Notes: a model not told the origin generated them from the sequence alone. A stretch of 37,351 nucleotides of DNA from an uncultured Sulfurimonas sp. (GCA_937900945.1 CALCGG010000118.1:1-37351), one strand, 5' to 3'. Shown: positions 6,225 through 15,521, counted from the first letter of the stretch. Made by a program: numbers and translations.

Positions 6225-8384
6225 ATGCAAAGAGGCGATGTTAAGCATGAGGTATCAAAGGATGCAATTCTTGAAGAAGTAGCAATTACACTAACAGAAT
6301 ATAGCAACATCTTAGATATGCAAAGCGAAATACTGGAAATGCTCGCATCAAGTGGCAATGTTACAGATATGTTAGCTCGTTTATGTACTTTAGCGGAAAG
6401 CTTACTTCCTAATGCCGTTGCTTCTATTATGCTGATTGATCAAGCAACTGGTTTGATGAGTGTATTGTCCGCGCCAACAATACCGCAGGTTGGACATGAC
6501 GCACTAAAAAATCTAAAACCTGGCAATCGTGGCGGCTCATGTGGAAATGCTGTTTTTCACAATGAACCGCAATTTGTGCAAGATACATTTGCAGATGACA
6601 GGTGGTTAGATCTTCGTCAAATCGCGTATGATTTCAATTTATGTTCATGCTGGTCAATGCCGGTAAGAGATGAAAACAAAAAAGCGATAGGAACTTTTGC
6701 TTTGTCTTCATTTGAACATCGTTCACCTGCTCCATTCCACAAAAAATTACTTGAAACTGCCGCTTCTATTGTAAGCATAGTACTTAAAAATCAAAATAAC
6801 GAAAAAAGAATAAAGTTGTTTTCAACTGCCATGCAAAATGCGGCAAACGGTATGATACTTACTAATGATAAAAATGAAATTATAGAAGTTAATCAAGCTT
6901 TTGAAAATATATATGGATATGCAGGAAAAGACGTTTTAGGTAAAAATCCAAAAATTTTCGCTTCCAAACAATATAATAGAAAATTTTATAACCAAATGTG
7001 GAAAGCTATAACCACCGAACATAAATGGAGTGGAGAGATAGTTGATAAATGCTCAGATGGAACGCACATTAACCAATGGCTAAGCATTAGTGCTCTGTAT
7101 GATGAAGAGAAAAAAAATGTACATAACTATCTCGCAATTTTCACTGATTTAACAGAACTTAAAAATGCACAGACAAAGATAGAGCAAATGGCATACAAAG
7201 ATTCACTCACAGGTCTTTGCAATAAAACACACTTGGAACAACTCATCAGTTCAAATACAGAACAAACCTTAATCTTACTGAATATAAATAATTTTAGTTA
7301 TATAAATACTGCTTATGGTTTTGAGATTGGGGACAAACTATTAATTACGGTTGCCAACATGCTAAAAGAAAAGAGTGATGCTACACATATTTGTAGAATC
7401 AATGCTGATGAATTTGCACTCCTCTATCATGGAAAAATAAATATTAAAAATAAAGTTTTAACAATTCAAAATTTATTTTATAGAGAAATTCAGCTTGATA
7501 ACATAACATTAAATATATCCTTTTCCTATGGCTGTGTTTATGGGGTTCACAATTTACTTAGAAACAGTGCATTAGCACTAAAACAAGCTAAAGAAAATGG
7601 AAAAAACAACTTATATATTTTTAATCAGGATGAAGACAATATAGGCCATACGCAAAGAAAATCATTTATATCATACAATAATCTGCTTCATCATGCTCTC
7701 AAAGAAGATAAAATTGTTCCATATTTTCAAGGCATAAGAAACAATATAACAAAAGAGATTACAAAATATGAAGCACTGGCTAGAATACAAAACAATGCAA
7801 AGATAATCTTCCCTAATGAGTTCTTGGAACCTGCCCGTCTTGCAGGTTTGTTGCCAGAGATTACAAAAGTCATGATTGACAAAAGTTTTAAAGCTATGTC
7901 ATCAAATAATTATACTTTTTCTATAAATATTACGGAAGAGGATTTAAACAAAAACTATTTGACAAATTATCTTGAGGAAAAAGCATTAGAATACAGTATT
8001 AAAAGTTCTCGTGTAATTTTAGAGGTACTAGAGGGCATTAGCTCGCATGGCAAAAAGAACCATATAAAACAGCTGATTATACTCAAAAGTAAAGGTTATT
8101 CTATTGCTATTGATGATTTTGGTTCTGAATACTCAAACTTTGAGAGAGTTTTGGATTTAGAAATCGATTTTTTAAAAATAGATGCAAAGTACATCAAAAA
8201 TATTGATGTAAGTCCAAAAAGTTATGAGATTACAAGAGCTATAGTATTTTTTGCAAAAAATGCAGGTATTCCCTGCATTGCAGAGTTTGTTCATAATGAA
8301 TCAATTCAAAAAATTATAGAAGAGTTGGAAATCGACTATTCACAAGGCTATCTGTTTTCGGAGCCAAGTCCTTTATTAACATGA
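6225..8384 (+). CDS. GAF-PAS-GGDEF-EAL cyclic-di-GMP phosphodiesterase
   Basis: A 719-residue cytoplasmic signalling protein. Residues about 40-190 form a GAF domain (VASIMLIDQATG, then an RGGSCGNAVF block and WSMPV). A PAS domain follows at about 200-310 (MILTNDKNEIIEVNQAFENI, YGYAGKDVLGKNP). A GGDEF domain lies at about 325-465, with the signature reduced to NADEF, so diguanylate cyclase activity is unlikely. An EAL domain occupies about 485-715. It keeps KYEALARI, the Asn of SINITEED, the Glu of LEVLEG, DDFG, LKID and QGYLFSEP, consistent with active c-di-GMP hydrolysis. ATG 6225 is chosen because AAGAGG lies six bases upstream; the GTG at 6219 overlaps that site. There is no transmembrane segment, so the input is probably a cytosolic ligand or redox state. 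It converges with polA through a strong hairpin. Confidence 0.88.
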   Translation: MQRGDVKHEVSKDAILEEVAITLTEYSNILDMQSEILEMLASSGNVTDMLARLCTLAESLLPNAVASIMLIDQATGLMSVLSAPTIPQVGHDALKNLKPGNRGGSCGNAVFHNEPQFVQDTFADDRWLDLRQIAYDFNLCSCWSMPVRDENKKAIGTFALSSFEHRSPAPFHKKLLETAASIVSIVLKNQNNEKRIKLFSTAMQNAANGMILTNDKNEIIEVNQAFENIYGYAGKDVLGKNPKIFASKQYNRKFYNQMWKAITTEHKWSGEIVDKCSDGTHINQWLSISALYDEEKKNVHNYLAIFTDLTELKNAQTKIEQMAYKDSLTGLCNKTHLEQLISSNTEQTLILLNINNFSYINTAYGFEIGDKLLITVANMLKEKSDATHICRINADEFALLYHGKINIKNKVLTIQNLFYREIQLDNITLNISFSYGCVYGVHNLLRNSALALKQAKENGKNNLYIFNQDEDNIGHTQRKSFISYNNLLHHALKEDKIVPYFQGIRNNITKEITKYEALARIQNNAKIIFPNEFLEPARLAGLLPEITKVMIDKSFKAMSSNNYTFSINITEEDLNKNYLTNYLEEKALEYSIKSSRVILEVLEGISSHGKKNHIKQLIILKSKGYSIAIDDFGSEYSNFERVLDLEIDFLKIDAKYIKNIDVSPKSYEITRAIVFFAKNAGIPCIAEFVHNESIQKIIEELEIDYSQGYLFSEPSPLLT

Positions 8385-8416
8385 GTTGAAGTGATTTTTT
8401 AAATCACTTCAACTCA
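8382..8416. terminator. Strong bidirectional terminator overlapping two stop codons
   Basis: A near-palindromic hairpin with a 16-bp stem: TGAGTTGAAGTGATTT at 8382-8397, a TTT loop, and AAATCACTTCAACTCA at 8401-8416. It has a T-run on the plus side and an A-run on the minus side. The EAL gene's TGA is at its left foot, and the polA stop with its last codons (GELK) is in its right arm. The two convergent operons therefore share one terminator built partly from coding sequence. Confidence 0.8.
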
Positions 8417-11124
8417 CCCCAATTATCCCCAATATTCAAACTAGCTTTGAGTGGAATATTAAGTTGTATTATGTTTTGCATTATATCTCTAAACTTATTA
8501 CCGAGAGCCTCTGCTTCATCTGCATCAACTTCAAATATAAGTTCATCATGGATTTGAAGAAGCATTTTTGCATTGAGCTTTTCTTCTTTTATAAGCTTAT
8601 GGATTTTATTCATAGAAAGTTTTATCAAATCAGAGGCACTTCCCTGAAAGACACTGTTTACTGATTCTCTCTCAAATGCAGCCCTAAACATTGGTGTAGC
8701 ATTTTCATAATCAAAATATCTTCTTCTTTTTAAAAGTGTCTCCACATAGCCGTATTCTTTTGAAGCATCAACAATGGATCGAAAGTAGCTTCTAACAGTT
8801 GGAAAGCTATAAAAGTACTTTTCTATTATTTCCTTAGCCTCTTTTGTTGTTATCCCTAAAGTATCTGAGAGTTTCTTTTGCCCCATCCCGTAAAGAAGCC
8901 CGAAATTTACTGTTTTTGCCACTCCTCTTTTAGCGCTCGCGTCCTCTTCGCCAAAAAGTGCTATAGCAGTCTGCATGTGGATATCTTTGTCATGATTGAA
9001 GGCATCCACCAAAACTTTATCCTGTGTAAAATGTGCAAGCAGGCGAAGTTCGATCTGCGAGTAGTCAATCCCTATAAGTTTTTTACCCTCAGGTGCCACA
9101 AAAGCTCTTCTGATTGTAGCACCAAGCGGTGTTCTGGTCGGGATATTTTGCAGGTTTGGATTTTTTGAACTGAGTCTTCCAGTTGCTGTTCCTGTCTGCA
9201 CAAAAGAGGTATGTATTCTGCCATCTTTGTCTTCTTTGCTTAGTTTTAAAAGCGGTTCTATATAGGTCGAGAAAAGCTTATAAACCTCACGATAATCCAA
9301 AAGCATTGGTATGATTTCATGCTCATCTTTGAGAGAACTTAAAACTTTTTCATCCGTTGAATAACCGGTCTTTGTCTTTTTGCCTGATTTAAGTCCAAGA
9401 TACTCAAAAAGTACAACACCAAGCTGCTGCGTTGAGTTGATATTAAACTCACGTCCAGCTTTTTCATATATGCTTTTTGTCAGACCTGACAATGTTTCTT
9501 TAACCTCAACCAAAAACTCTTCTAAAAACTTACTGTCAACTTTTATACCCGCTTTTTCCATAGTTAAAAGAGTAGTTATGAAAGGTATCTCGACATTAAA
9601 AGCTTCTTCTATAAGATGAGTCGCATCTTGAAGGGAAAGCTTATGATTAAACAGATGAAATAGTCTTAATGTTATGAAAGCATCTTCTGCTGCATATTTA
9701 CAGGCATCTTCAAGCTCTACACTTGCAAAAGTATCCCCTTTTTTTACTGTATCTTTGAAGGCTACCATGGTGTGGTTTAACAGTTTATCTGCAAGTTTAT
9801 CAAGACTCAAAGCACTCTCTGGATTAATCAACCAAGCCAGAATCATACTGTCTGCATACACTTCCAAGTTATCATCTTCTAAAAATCTGGTCACAAAATG
9901 CAAATCAAACTTGATGTTATGCCCGACAACACGAGATTTGAAAATCTTTCTTATAGCTTTTTTAATCTCATCTTCATGTATTTGCTGGGGAACTCCCAAA
10001 TAAAAATGGGCTATTGGCACATAATAAGCTTCTGCTTCATTCATACAAAAACTAAAACCAACCAGCCTGTCATTGTAATAATCAAGTCCGGTTGTCTCTG
10101 TATCAAATGCGACTATCGTGTTTTCATCAAGCGTATTTAAAATCTTGTTTAACTCTTTAACATCGGTTATAAGAGTTGGTTTAAACTCTATTTTTCTTGT
10201 CTCTTGAGAAATTTCTTCTTGTTTGACAACTGCATTTTGCTTTGTTTCTTCGCTCACCATATTCTTCGCATGCAGAACTCTTAAAATCGCATTTTGCTCA
10301 TACTTTACAAGTTCATCATATATGTTTAAAAAAGGGTGTTCAACGTCCATCTTATAATCTTCAAAATCAAACTCTTCAAGTACATCATCTTTTAATGTGA
10401 CAAGCTCTTTTGACATGTAAGCATTTTCTTTTGATTCTATTAGTTTTTTCTGAATGCCGGGAGGTTTAATCTCCTCGATGTTTGCATAAATGTTATCCAG
10501 TGTCCCGTACTGGACTAGAAGTTTTTCAGCTCCAACCTTTCCTATTCCCCTAACACCTGGGACATTGTCGGCACTGTCTCCCAAGATAGACTGATAATCT
10601 ATAAACTGTTTAGGTGTGACTCCGTACTTCTCGAAACAGGCGTCTTCATCCACCGTTTTTCTTTTGATTGCATCAACTAAAACTATTTTACCATCGTCTA
10701 TAAGCTGATAAAGATCTTTATCATGTGAGACAACCCGTACATTATAGTTCTTTTCTTTTGCAAACTTTGTCACAGTCGCGATGATATCATCGGCTTCAAA
10801 ACCAACTTTACCTAAGGTTTTATAGCCCATTTTATCTATCCACTCTATCGCAATCGGCAACTGCAATGTAAGCTCTTCCGGCGGAGCTGTACGTTGTGCT
10901 TTATAATTAGAGTCTATTTCATTCCTGAATGTTGGACCTTTAGAATCTATAGCAAAAACTATATAATCACTGTCATGTTGCTTTTGAAGGGTTGAGATAA
11001 AGTTTGTAAAACCTGTTAAAAGTCCTGTAGGAAAGCCATCTTTGTTTTTTAGATGTTGAGGAAGTGCGTAAAAACTACGAAAGAAAAAACCAAATGTATC
11101 TATTATTGTAACTGTTTTACTCAT
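8404..11124 (-). CDS. polA: DNA polymerase I
   Basis: A full-length, 906-residue family A DNA polymerase for Okazaki-fragment processing and repair. The 5' nuclease domain is residues 1-290, with DSKGPTFRNE, the acidic VGFEADDIIA block and the helix-hairpin-helix GVRGIGKVGAEKLL. The 3'-5' exonuclease at about 330-500 keeps the catalytic DxE (FDTETTGLD, near 341), GHNIKFDL and YAAEDA, so proofreading is predicted active. The polymerase domain has DYSQIELRLLAHF near 687, RGVAKTVNFGLLYG and QIHDELIFEV near 860. It starts at ATG, 9 bp after the HDOD gene, and is the last gene of the long minus-strand run. Its C-terminal codons form half of the shared terminator. Confidence 0.97.
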   Translation of the reverse strand: MSKTVTIIDTFGFFFRSFYALPQHLKNKDGFPTGLLTGFTNFISTLQKQHDSDYIVFAIDSKGPTFRNEIDSNYKAQRTAPPEELTLQLPIAIEWIDKMGYKTLGKVGFEADDIIATVTKFAKEKNYNVRVVSHDKDLYQLIDDGKIVLVDAIKRKTVDEDACFEKYGVTPKQFIDYQSILGDSADNVPGVRGIGKVGAEKLLVQYGTLDNIYANIEEIKPPGIQKKLIESKENAYMSKELVTLKDDVLEEFDFEDYKMDVEHPFLNIYDELVKYEQNAILRVLHAKNMVSEETKQNAVVKQEEISQETRKIEFKPTLITDVKELNKILNTLDENTIVAFDTETTGLDYYNDRLVGFSFCMNEAEAYYVPIAHFYLGVPQQIHEDEIKKAIRKIFKSRVVGHNIKFDLHFVTRFLEDDNLEVYADSMILAWLINPESALSLDKLADKLLNHTMVAFKDTVKKGDTFASVELEDACKYAAEDAFITLRLFHLFNHKLSLQDATHLIEEAFNVEIPFITTLLTMEKAGIKVDSKFLEEFLVEVKETLSGLTKSIYEKAGREFNINSTQQLGVVLFEYLGLKSGKKTKTGYSTDEKVLSSLKDEHEIIPMLLDYREVYKLFSTYIEPLLKLSKEDKDGRIHTSFVQTGTATGRLSSKNPNLQNIPTRTPLGATIRRAFVAPEGKKLIGIDYSQIELRLLAHFTQDKVLVDAFNHDKDIHMQTAIALFGEEDASAKRGVAKTVNFGLLYGMGQKKLSDTLGITTKEAKEIIEKYFYSFPTVRSYFRSIVDASKEYGYVETLLKRRRYFDYENATPMFRAAFERESVNSVFQGSASDLIKLSMNKIHKLIKEEKLNAKMLLQIHDELIFEVDADEAEALGNKFRDIMQNIIQLNIPLKASLNIGDNWGELK

Positions 11125-11133
11125 TCATGGTCT

Positions 11134-11943
11134 TTATAACGTAGCCATTAAATCGTTCACAGAATTTTCCAGAATTTTATGATTATATCCTGCTTTAGCA
11201 GCTTGTGTAACACCGATATTGATGGATACCTCAGAAAAAGGTTTATTCACAGGGATAATTGCTTTGACAATATGAAGAGCCATACTGTACTCTTGTACCT
11301 CTTTTGGTGCGGCAGATGGATTATCAGCATATTTTATCATTTCGATAAATTCTTGATCAAACCCCCAATGCTCAAATACAGCAGCTGTTACTTCTGATGT
11401 TGTGACATCAACATAAGATTTTTCAACCATCGCCAAATTATTTGACGTTTCAATTTCTGAAAAGAAACTTGTTGTTTCTCCCTCTTGAATTATGTCACTT
11501 GATATTAAAATCTTACCTGTCTCTTGTAAAAATGCAGCAAGATATAATTTATCAGCTTTTTCTCTATCAACTTGTTTATACCAACTAAGGATCAAAGTTG
11601 CTTGGAGATGTGAAATCTCAGCAAACCTGTCAGGAGTGATACCATAAGGCTGCATATCTACATTTAATAACTTTCTGACAGAGTTGCCAAGTGCAATAGA
11701 ACGCGTCATTCCCATGCCAAACAGACTAACTGCATGCGCTACACTTCTTATCTCCTTACCAAAGAAATAGAGTGGAGAGTTTGCAGCTTTTAAAAGATTT
11801 GCAACTATCATAGGGTCACCCTCAATAGCCTTGACCAAATCATGTATGGAAGAATTTTCATTCGCATAAACTTTATTGATGTCTAAAATTGTCTTAGAAA
11901 GCGGCGGAAGTGACTTTATACTATTTATAATTGAGCTCTTCAA
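11134..11943 (-). CDS. HDOD-domain signalling protein
   Basis: A 269-residue protein whose core is an HDOD domain, a non-catalytic relative of the HD phosphohydrolases that is common in bacterial signal transduction. The segments LPPLSKTILDINKVYANENS, IEGDPMIVANLLKAANSPLY and VAHAVSLFGMGMTRSIALG are the typical first half. FLQETGKILIS replaces the HD-GYP metal motif. No ATG is available near the N-terminus. TTG at 11941-11943 is used, with AAAAGG about eight bases upstream. The gene is between the DsbD_2/SafE-like gene (35 bp upstream) and polA (9 bp downstream) and is probably co-transcribed with both. There is no membrane segment. The precise pathway is unknown. Confidence 0.85.
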   Translation of the reverse strand: MKSSIINSIKSLPPLSKTILDINKVYANENSSIHDLVKAIEGDPMIVANLLKAANSPLYFFGKEIRSVAHAVSLFGMGMTRSIALGNSVRKLLNVDMQPYGITPDRFAEISHLQATLILSWYKQVDREKADKLYLAAFLQETGKILISSDIIQEGETTSFFSEIETSNNLAMVEKSYVDVTTSEVTAAVFEHWGFDQEFIEMIKYADNPSAAPKEVQEYSMALHIVKAIIPVNKPFSEVSINIGVTQAAKAGYNHKILENSVNDLMATL

Positions 11944-11978
11944 GATTAAGCCTTTTATTTTTTGATTATTATAGCAAG

Positions 11979-12689
11979 TTAATTATGACAGTTAGTTAAA
12001 GTTTTTTGCGGATTTGATATATACGTATATCCATGGTAAATTGTATATGCCCCATACAGTATAACAGCGATAGATGATAAGCTCATCATCATATTTCTAA
12101 AACTGGTTGCAGATGCTAAAGATGTCAAAAAACCAAGTCCGAACATTGCGGGAATAGTGCTCATTCCAAAAATGGCCATCACTAAAGCCCCATATAACGG
12201 GTCAGCAGTACTTGCGGCAGTAATAGCAAAAAAGTATACAAAGCCGCATGGAAGAAGACCGTTCAACATTCCAAGGATGAAAAAACTCAGATTTGATTTT
12301 GAATTCAGCACCTTTTTAAAAGCTTCTTTATAGATGGAAGAAGAGGAAAAAGAGTGTTCTATGAGAGTTAAAAACTTGATTTTTCCCATCAAAGACAAGC
12401 CTGCTAAAACCATTACTATGCCTGCAAAAATAAGTAAAATTCCACTGCCGTTGTTACTAAAAGTAGCTACTCCGCCTAAAGCACCAAATATAGCACCCAA
12501 TACACTATAAGTCAGAACTCTGCCGAAAGAGTAAAGCAGATGAGCAGCACTTTGAGAAATTTTAGAGCTTTTTGGGTCTATTTTAATCGTTGAATATGCC
12601 ACGACTATACCGCCGCACATCCCGATGCAGTGACCAAAAGATCCTAAAAAAGCGATGCTGATAATAGTTATAATATTTACCGTTTCCAT
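11979..12689 (-). CDS. DsbD_2/SafE-like six-helix membrane protein
   Basis: A 236-residue inner-membrane protein with about six hydrophobic segments. The opening segment contains HCIGMCGGIVVAYS, and a second segment has GLLPCGFVYFF. This paired Cys/His pattern is typical of the DsbD_2 / 'sulfite exporter TauE/SafE-like' (UreH-type) family, often found near cytochrome oxidase or metal-handling genes. The transported or reduced substrate is unknown; electron transfer or copper handling are the usual proposals. The gene overlaps the stop of the NosL-like gene by one base (TAATG) and is therefore translationally coupled to it, suggesting joint metal or redox work in the envelope. Confidence 0.8.
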   Translation of the reverse strand: METVNIITIISIAFLGSFGHCIGMCGGIVVAYSTIKIDPKSSKISQSAAHLLYSFGRVLTYSVLGAIFGALGGVATFSNNGSGILLIFAGIVMVLAGLSLMGKIKFLTLIEHSFSSSSIYKEAFKKVLNSKSNLSFFILGMLNGLLPCGFVYFFAITAASTADPLYGALVMAIFGMSTIPAMFGLGFLTSLASATSFRNMMMSLSSIAVILYGAYTIYHGYTYISNPQKTLTNCHN

Positions 12690-13192
12690 TATTGACCTAG
12701 CAGTTGTTTTTTTATAAGCGGATTTCTCATAGTTTCACCATGTAAAACTTTAAGTTTCATAGTTTCAAAATCTATAAAACCATCCATTTTTTTATCATAT
12801 GCACCAAATCCAAAACTCATAGGTGTTTTTTCCGTAAGAGAATAAAAAGCTTTCCTTGCCTCTATCCACTTTTTGGTATCTCTAGACATAACCCATATGA
12901 CAACATCTTCTTTGAACTCTTTGTCTTTTAACCAATTTACAAAACCGCCATGATCATGAAAAAACCAGGTTTTGCCATCAGGTGCAACAACCTGTGAAGC
13001 ATAATCCAGACCTGTAATTACCATGCCACAGTCACTATCTTGATATCTATTCACCTGCATGATAAGAGGCAATCTTTTAAAATTACCCTCTTGCACAACA
13101 ATCATTTGCTGCTTTTTAGCCAAAGATAAAAATATAGCAACAATTATTGTGACGATGACTAAAACACTTAAAAAAGGAATCATTCTTTTCAT
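12689..13192 (-). CDS. NosL-like membrane-anchored protein
   Basis: A 167-residue protein with one N-terminal membrane anchor (MIPFLSVLVIVTIIVAIFLS) and a periplasmic domain. The domain contains SDCGMVITGLDYASQVVAPD followed by GKTWFFHDHGGFVNWL. This resembles the NosL family, in which the CGM motif binds Cu(I). The histidines in FHDHGG could add ligands. I start at ATG 13190-13192. A longer frame from 13336 would run through the neighbouring HD gene and add a non-native basic stretch. It is directly coupled to the DsbD_2-like gene. Copper delivery to an oxidase is an inference; no nosZ is in view. Confidence 0.65.
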   Translation of the reverse strand: MKRMIPFLSVLVIVTIIVAIFLSLAKKQQMIVVQEGNFKRLPLIMQVNRYQDSDCGMVITGLDYASQVVAPDGKTWFFHDHGGFVNWLKDKEFKEDVVIWVMSRDTKKWIEARKAFYSLTEKTPMSFGFGAYDKKMDGFIDFETMKLKVLHGETMRNPLIKKQLLGQ

Positions 13193-13229
13193 GCTAAACA
13201 AAACTCCGTTATAAATTCTATAAAATAAG

Positions 13230-13703
13230 CTATCTTCTTTTTTTACCCTTACCCAGATCGTCATAATGCAAAAAAACTGCCAAATCTTCTTGCATATTTT
13301 TGTCAAGAGTATCCCATATTTTCTTCTTTGTATCATACCTAGATATATCTTCTGTTTTACTTTTTTTAATGTCCCGTATAAGATAGTGATAGCGAACTAT
13401 CTGCTTTGTGTAGTCACTTATAAAGGTCCAATTTTTAATAATCTGATAACTTCTTTCTTCATGGTCTGTAAAACTGTATTCTCCAAACTTTATATCTTCA
13501 TCATCTTTTTTCCACGCAGTTGAGGGCTTACCAATGTCATGGAGTAAGGCGGCTGTAAAAAACTTAAAATCATTTGCCTTTATGACATAATATACAACTC
13601 TAAAAGTATGTATCAAAACACCATGCTGATGCCATTTGTTCTGAACAAAAAAAAGTGACATCAAGTTTGCTTTTGAAAAAAAAGAATTATTTACTTCAAG
13701 CAT
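13230..13703 (-). CDS. HD-domain phosphohydrolase
   Basis: A 157-residue single-domain metal-dependent phosphohydrolase. The conserved residues are seen in HGVLIHTFRVVYY (first His), LLHDIGKPSTA (HD motif) and a later FTDHEERS. The C-terminus ends FLHYDDLGKGKKRR. The start is ATG 13703, which overlaps the end of the upstream recombinase gene by 8 bases; a longer frame back to 13739 lies entirely inside that gene. The substrate is unknown; relatives act on nucleotides or nucleic acid 2',3'-cyclic phosphates. The position between Xer and polA could suggest a nucleic-acid role, but this is weak. Confidence 0.8.
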   Translation of the reverse strand: MLEVNNSFFSKANLMSLFFVQNKWHQHGVLIHTFRVVYYVIKANDFKFFTAALLHDIGKPSTAWKKDDEDIKFGEYSFTDHEERSYQIIKNWTFISDYTKQIVRYHYLIRDIKKSKTEDISRYDTKKKIWDTLDKNMQEDLAVFLHYDDLGKGKKRR

Positions 13704-14544
13704 GGTATCTCTTTTGCGCCATCGGATGGCAAATTTCAACTGTCTCTTTTAAATCTTGTTTTTGTATATGCGTATAAATCTGCGTTGTCAAAAGTGATGC
13801 ATGACCCAGTAACTCCTGAACAACCCGTAAATCTGCTCCTCCAGTTATAAGCGCTGTAGCATAAGAATGCCTTATCACATGTGGAGAAACTCCTAAATAT
13901 TTTTGTGTAATTTTATAAGCAGATATTCTGCTCAATTTATCACCTTTATAATTACACCAAACAAAATCTTTTTCATATTTAAATTCATTTAGATAATCTT
14001 CTATGGCTTTTTTTGCGACATTTGCGATTGGTACAATTCTCTCTTTTTCACCTTTTGCATGCCGAACATGAAGCCATTCACCCTCTATATCACTTCTGCT
14101 CAGTGATAAACATTCACTTATTCTTGTTCCTGTTGCATATAAAAACAGTATCAAAGCATAATCACGAAGACCTATCCAGCTACTTGTATCTATAAGTTTA
14201 AGAGAATTTTGTATTATCTCATAAGATAAAAATTTTGGCAGAAGTTTTGGGATTTTGGAAAATTTCAGTTTTGAATGCTCATCTGAAAATTGACTTTTAT
14301 AACAAAAATCAAAAAAGGCATTCGCTGAGGATAGTTTTCTATTAAGTGTCCGTTTATTTTTATACTTGGAAAGAAAAGTTAAAAGAGTATTTGAGTCAAG
14401 CCCTATCAAAGGTTTTTTGAGTTCATTTTCAATCTGACTCAAATCACTTTTGTAGGCTTCTACACTCTTTTTGCTGAGTGCCCGCGTAACACTTATGTAT
14501 TCTATAAAAGCCTCTAACTCACGGCTCAACGGAGATAAATTCAT
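13696..14544 (-). CDS. Xer-family tyrosine recombinase
   Basis: A 282-residue site-specific recombinase with an N-terminal SAM-like core-binding domain (residues 1-95) and a C-terminal catalytic domain. All six catalytic positions are visible: Arg in ATGTRISECL (near 138), Lys in AKGEKERIVP, HxxR in SPHVIRHSYA (near 221-224), His in LGHASL (near 247) and Tyr in TQIYTHI (near 257). Length fits XerC/XerD or XerA better than the longer XerH of Helicobacter. In this chromosomal, non-mobile setting it is a good candidate for chromosome-dimer resolution, but the partner site (dif) is not in the window. It overlaps the upstream lipoprotein gene by 26 bases and the HD gene by 8. Confidence 0.88.
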   Translation of the reverse strand: MNLSPLSRELEAFIEYISVTRALSKKSVEAYKSDLSQIENELKKPLIGLDSNTLLTFLSKYKNKRTLNRKLSSANAFFDFCYKSQFSDEHSKLKFSKIPKLLPKFLSYEIIQNSLKLIDTSSWIGLRDYALILFLYATGTRISECLSLSRSDIEGEWLHVRHAKGEKERIVPIANVAKKAIEDYLNEFKYEKDFVWCNYKGDKLSRISAYKITQKYLGVSPHVIRHSYATALITGGADLRVVQELLGHASLLTTQIYTHIQKQDLKETVEICHPMAQKRYHA

Positions 14545-15517
14545 CGTCTACAAAAAACTTTTTATCTGCAGTAAACACATAACCATCTTCTACATCCACA
14601 CTAAACACATCATTTGTTGACAAGTCTTTACTCATCTCTATCAGATATCCCTCTTTTTCCAAAACATACAATTTATTATCCTTAGCAATGATTCCTAAAA
14701 AATGGGCAAAAGGAAATTTAACTTTCGCATTGACTTGCAAATCGGGTGTCAAAGAGATAACTTCACCCTGTTTTGTTGTAATAAAAATATTTTTACCATC
14801 ATCAATGGCATTACGAATTTCATAATTTGCTCTTATCTCTTTTTGGGACATTGATAATATTTTATTGCCTGTTGCAGCAATAAGCTTGTTGTCTATAACA
14901 TTAAAGTAGATAATGTTATTAAAGTTTTCTTCACTAGATACGATTACGCTTCTTAATTTCTTTTTGAGTTTTGAATTTACTATGACTAACTTTCCATCAA
15001 GAGTCAAAAACATGACCAAATCGTTCATAAAGTATGGGTTCACAATCCTCGCATCAACAACAACAGGCGCATTGCCCTGCTCTTTTAACAGTAAAGATTT
15101 TGTTGATATAGAATAAAGTGCCATCTCATTATCTGCAAATAAAACAGCTAACATATCATCTTTTACACTAGCCGCAGCTATTGTTTTTTCTAACGAAAAG
15201 GTCTTATTTTTCAACTGATTGTCTTTATACTCAAGAGACATGTTACCATCAAAGTTTGCACTGATTACCCAGCCATCACTTGCCCCGATGAGTCTATAAC
15301 CCTCTTTTACTTTAACATCAATAACAGCATCTTTTGTGCGAACCTTTCTATCTTCTAAAAGTGCGACATCTGAGGAAATATCAATTATACCCTCATCGGC
15401 ATTTCCGTAATAATCCCAACTATCTTTAACATCGTTTGGTTCATAAACTTTTTTGTTGCTGCATCCGCTAAAGAATAAAGCTAAAAGAGCTATGAAAAGT
15501 ATAAATATCTTTTTCAA
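14519..15517 (-). CDS. BamB-like outer-membrane lipoprotein (beta-propeller)
   Basis: A 332-residue lipoprotein. The signal peptide MKKIFILFIALLALFFSGC ends in a lipobox (FSGC, Cys 19). The rest is a series of short beta-rich repeats (e.g. VKEGYRLIGASDGWVISANF, GNKILSMSQKE, KQGEVISLTPDL) as in PQQ-like beta-propellers such as BamB. It begins with TTG at 15515-15517, five bases after the stop of the YfgM-like gene. The pair order YfgM then BamB is the same as in Escherichia coli, which supports a role in beta-barrel outer-membrane protein assembly. Repeat sequence is divergent, so the BamB call relies on architecture and synteny. Confidence 0.7.
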   Translation of the reverse strand: MKKIFILFIALLALFFSGCSNKKVYEPNDVKDSWDYYGNADEGIIDISSDVALLEDRKVRTKDAVIDVKVKEGYRLIGASDGWVISANFDGNMSLEYKDNQLKNKTFSLEKTIAAASVKDDMLAVLFADNEMALYSISTKSLLLKEQGNAPVVVDARIVNPYFMNDLVMFLTLDGKLVIVNSKLKKKLRSVIVSSEENFNNIIYFNVIDNKLIAATGNKILSMSQKEIRANYEIRNAIDDGKNIFITTKQGEVISLTPDLQVNAKVKFPFAHFLGIIAKDNKLYVLEKEGYLIEMSKDLSTNDVFSVDVEDGYVFTADKKFFVDDEFISVEP

Positions 15518-15521
15518 AATT

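Noticed and set aside
9674-10003. Plus-strand open frames inside polA (also 8464-9619 and 9898-10140)
   Set aside because: They are antisense shadows of a complete polA, lack ribosome binding sites and give no recognisable protein.
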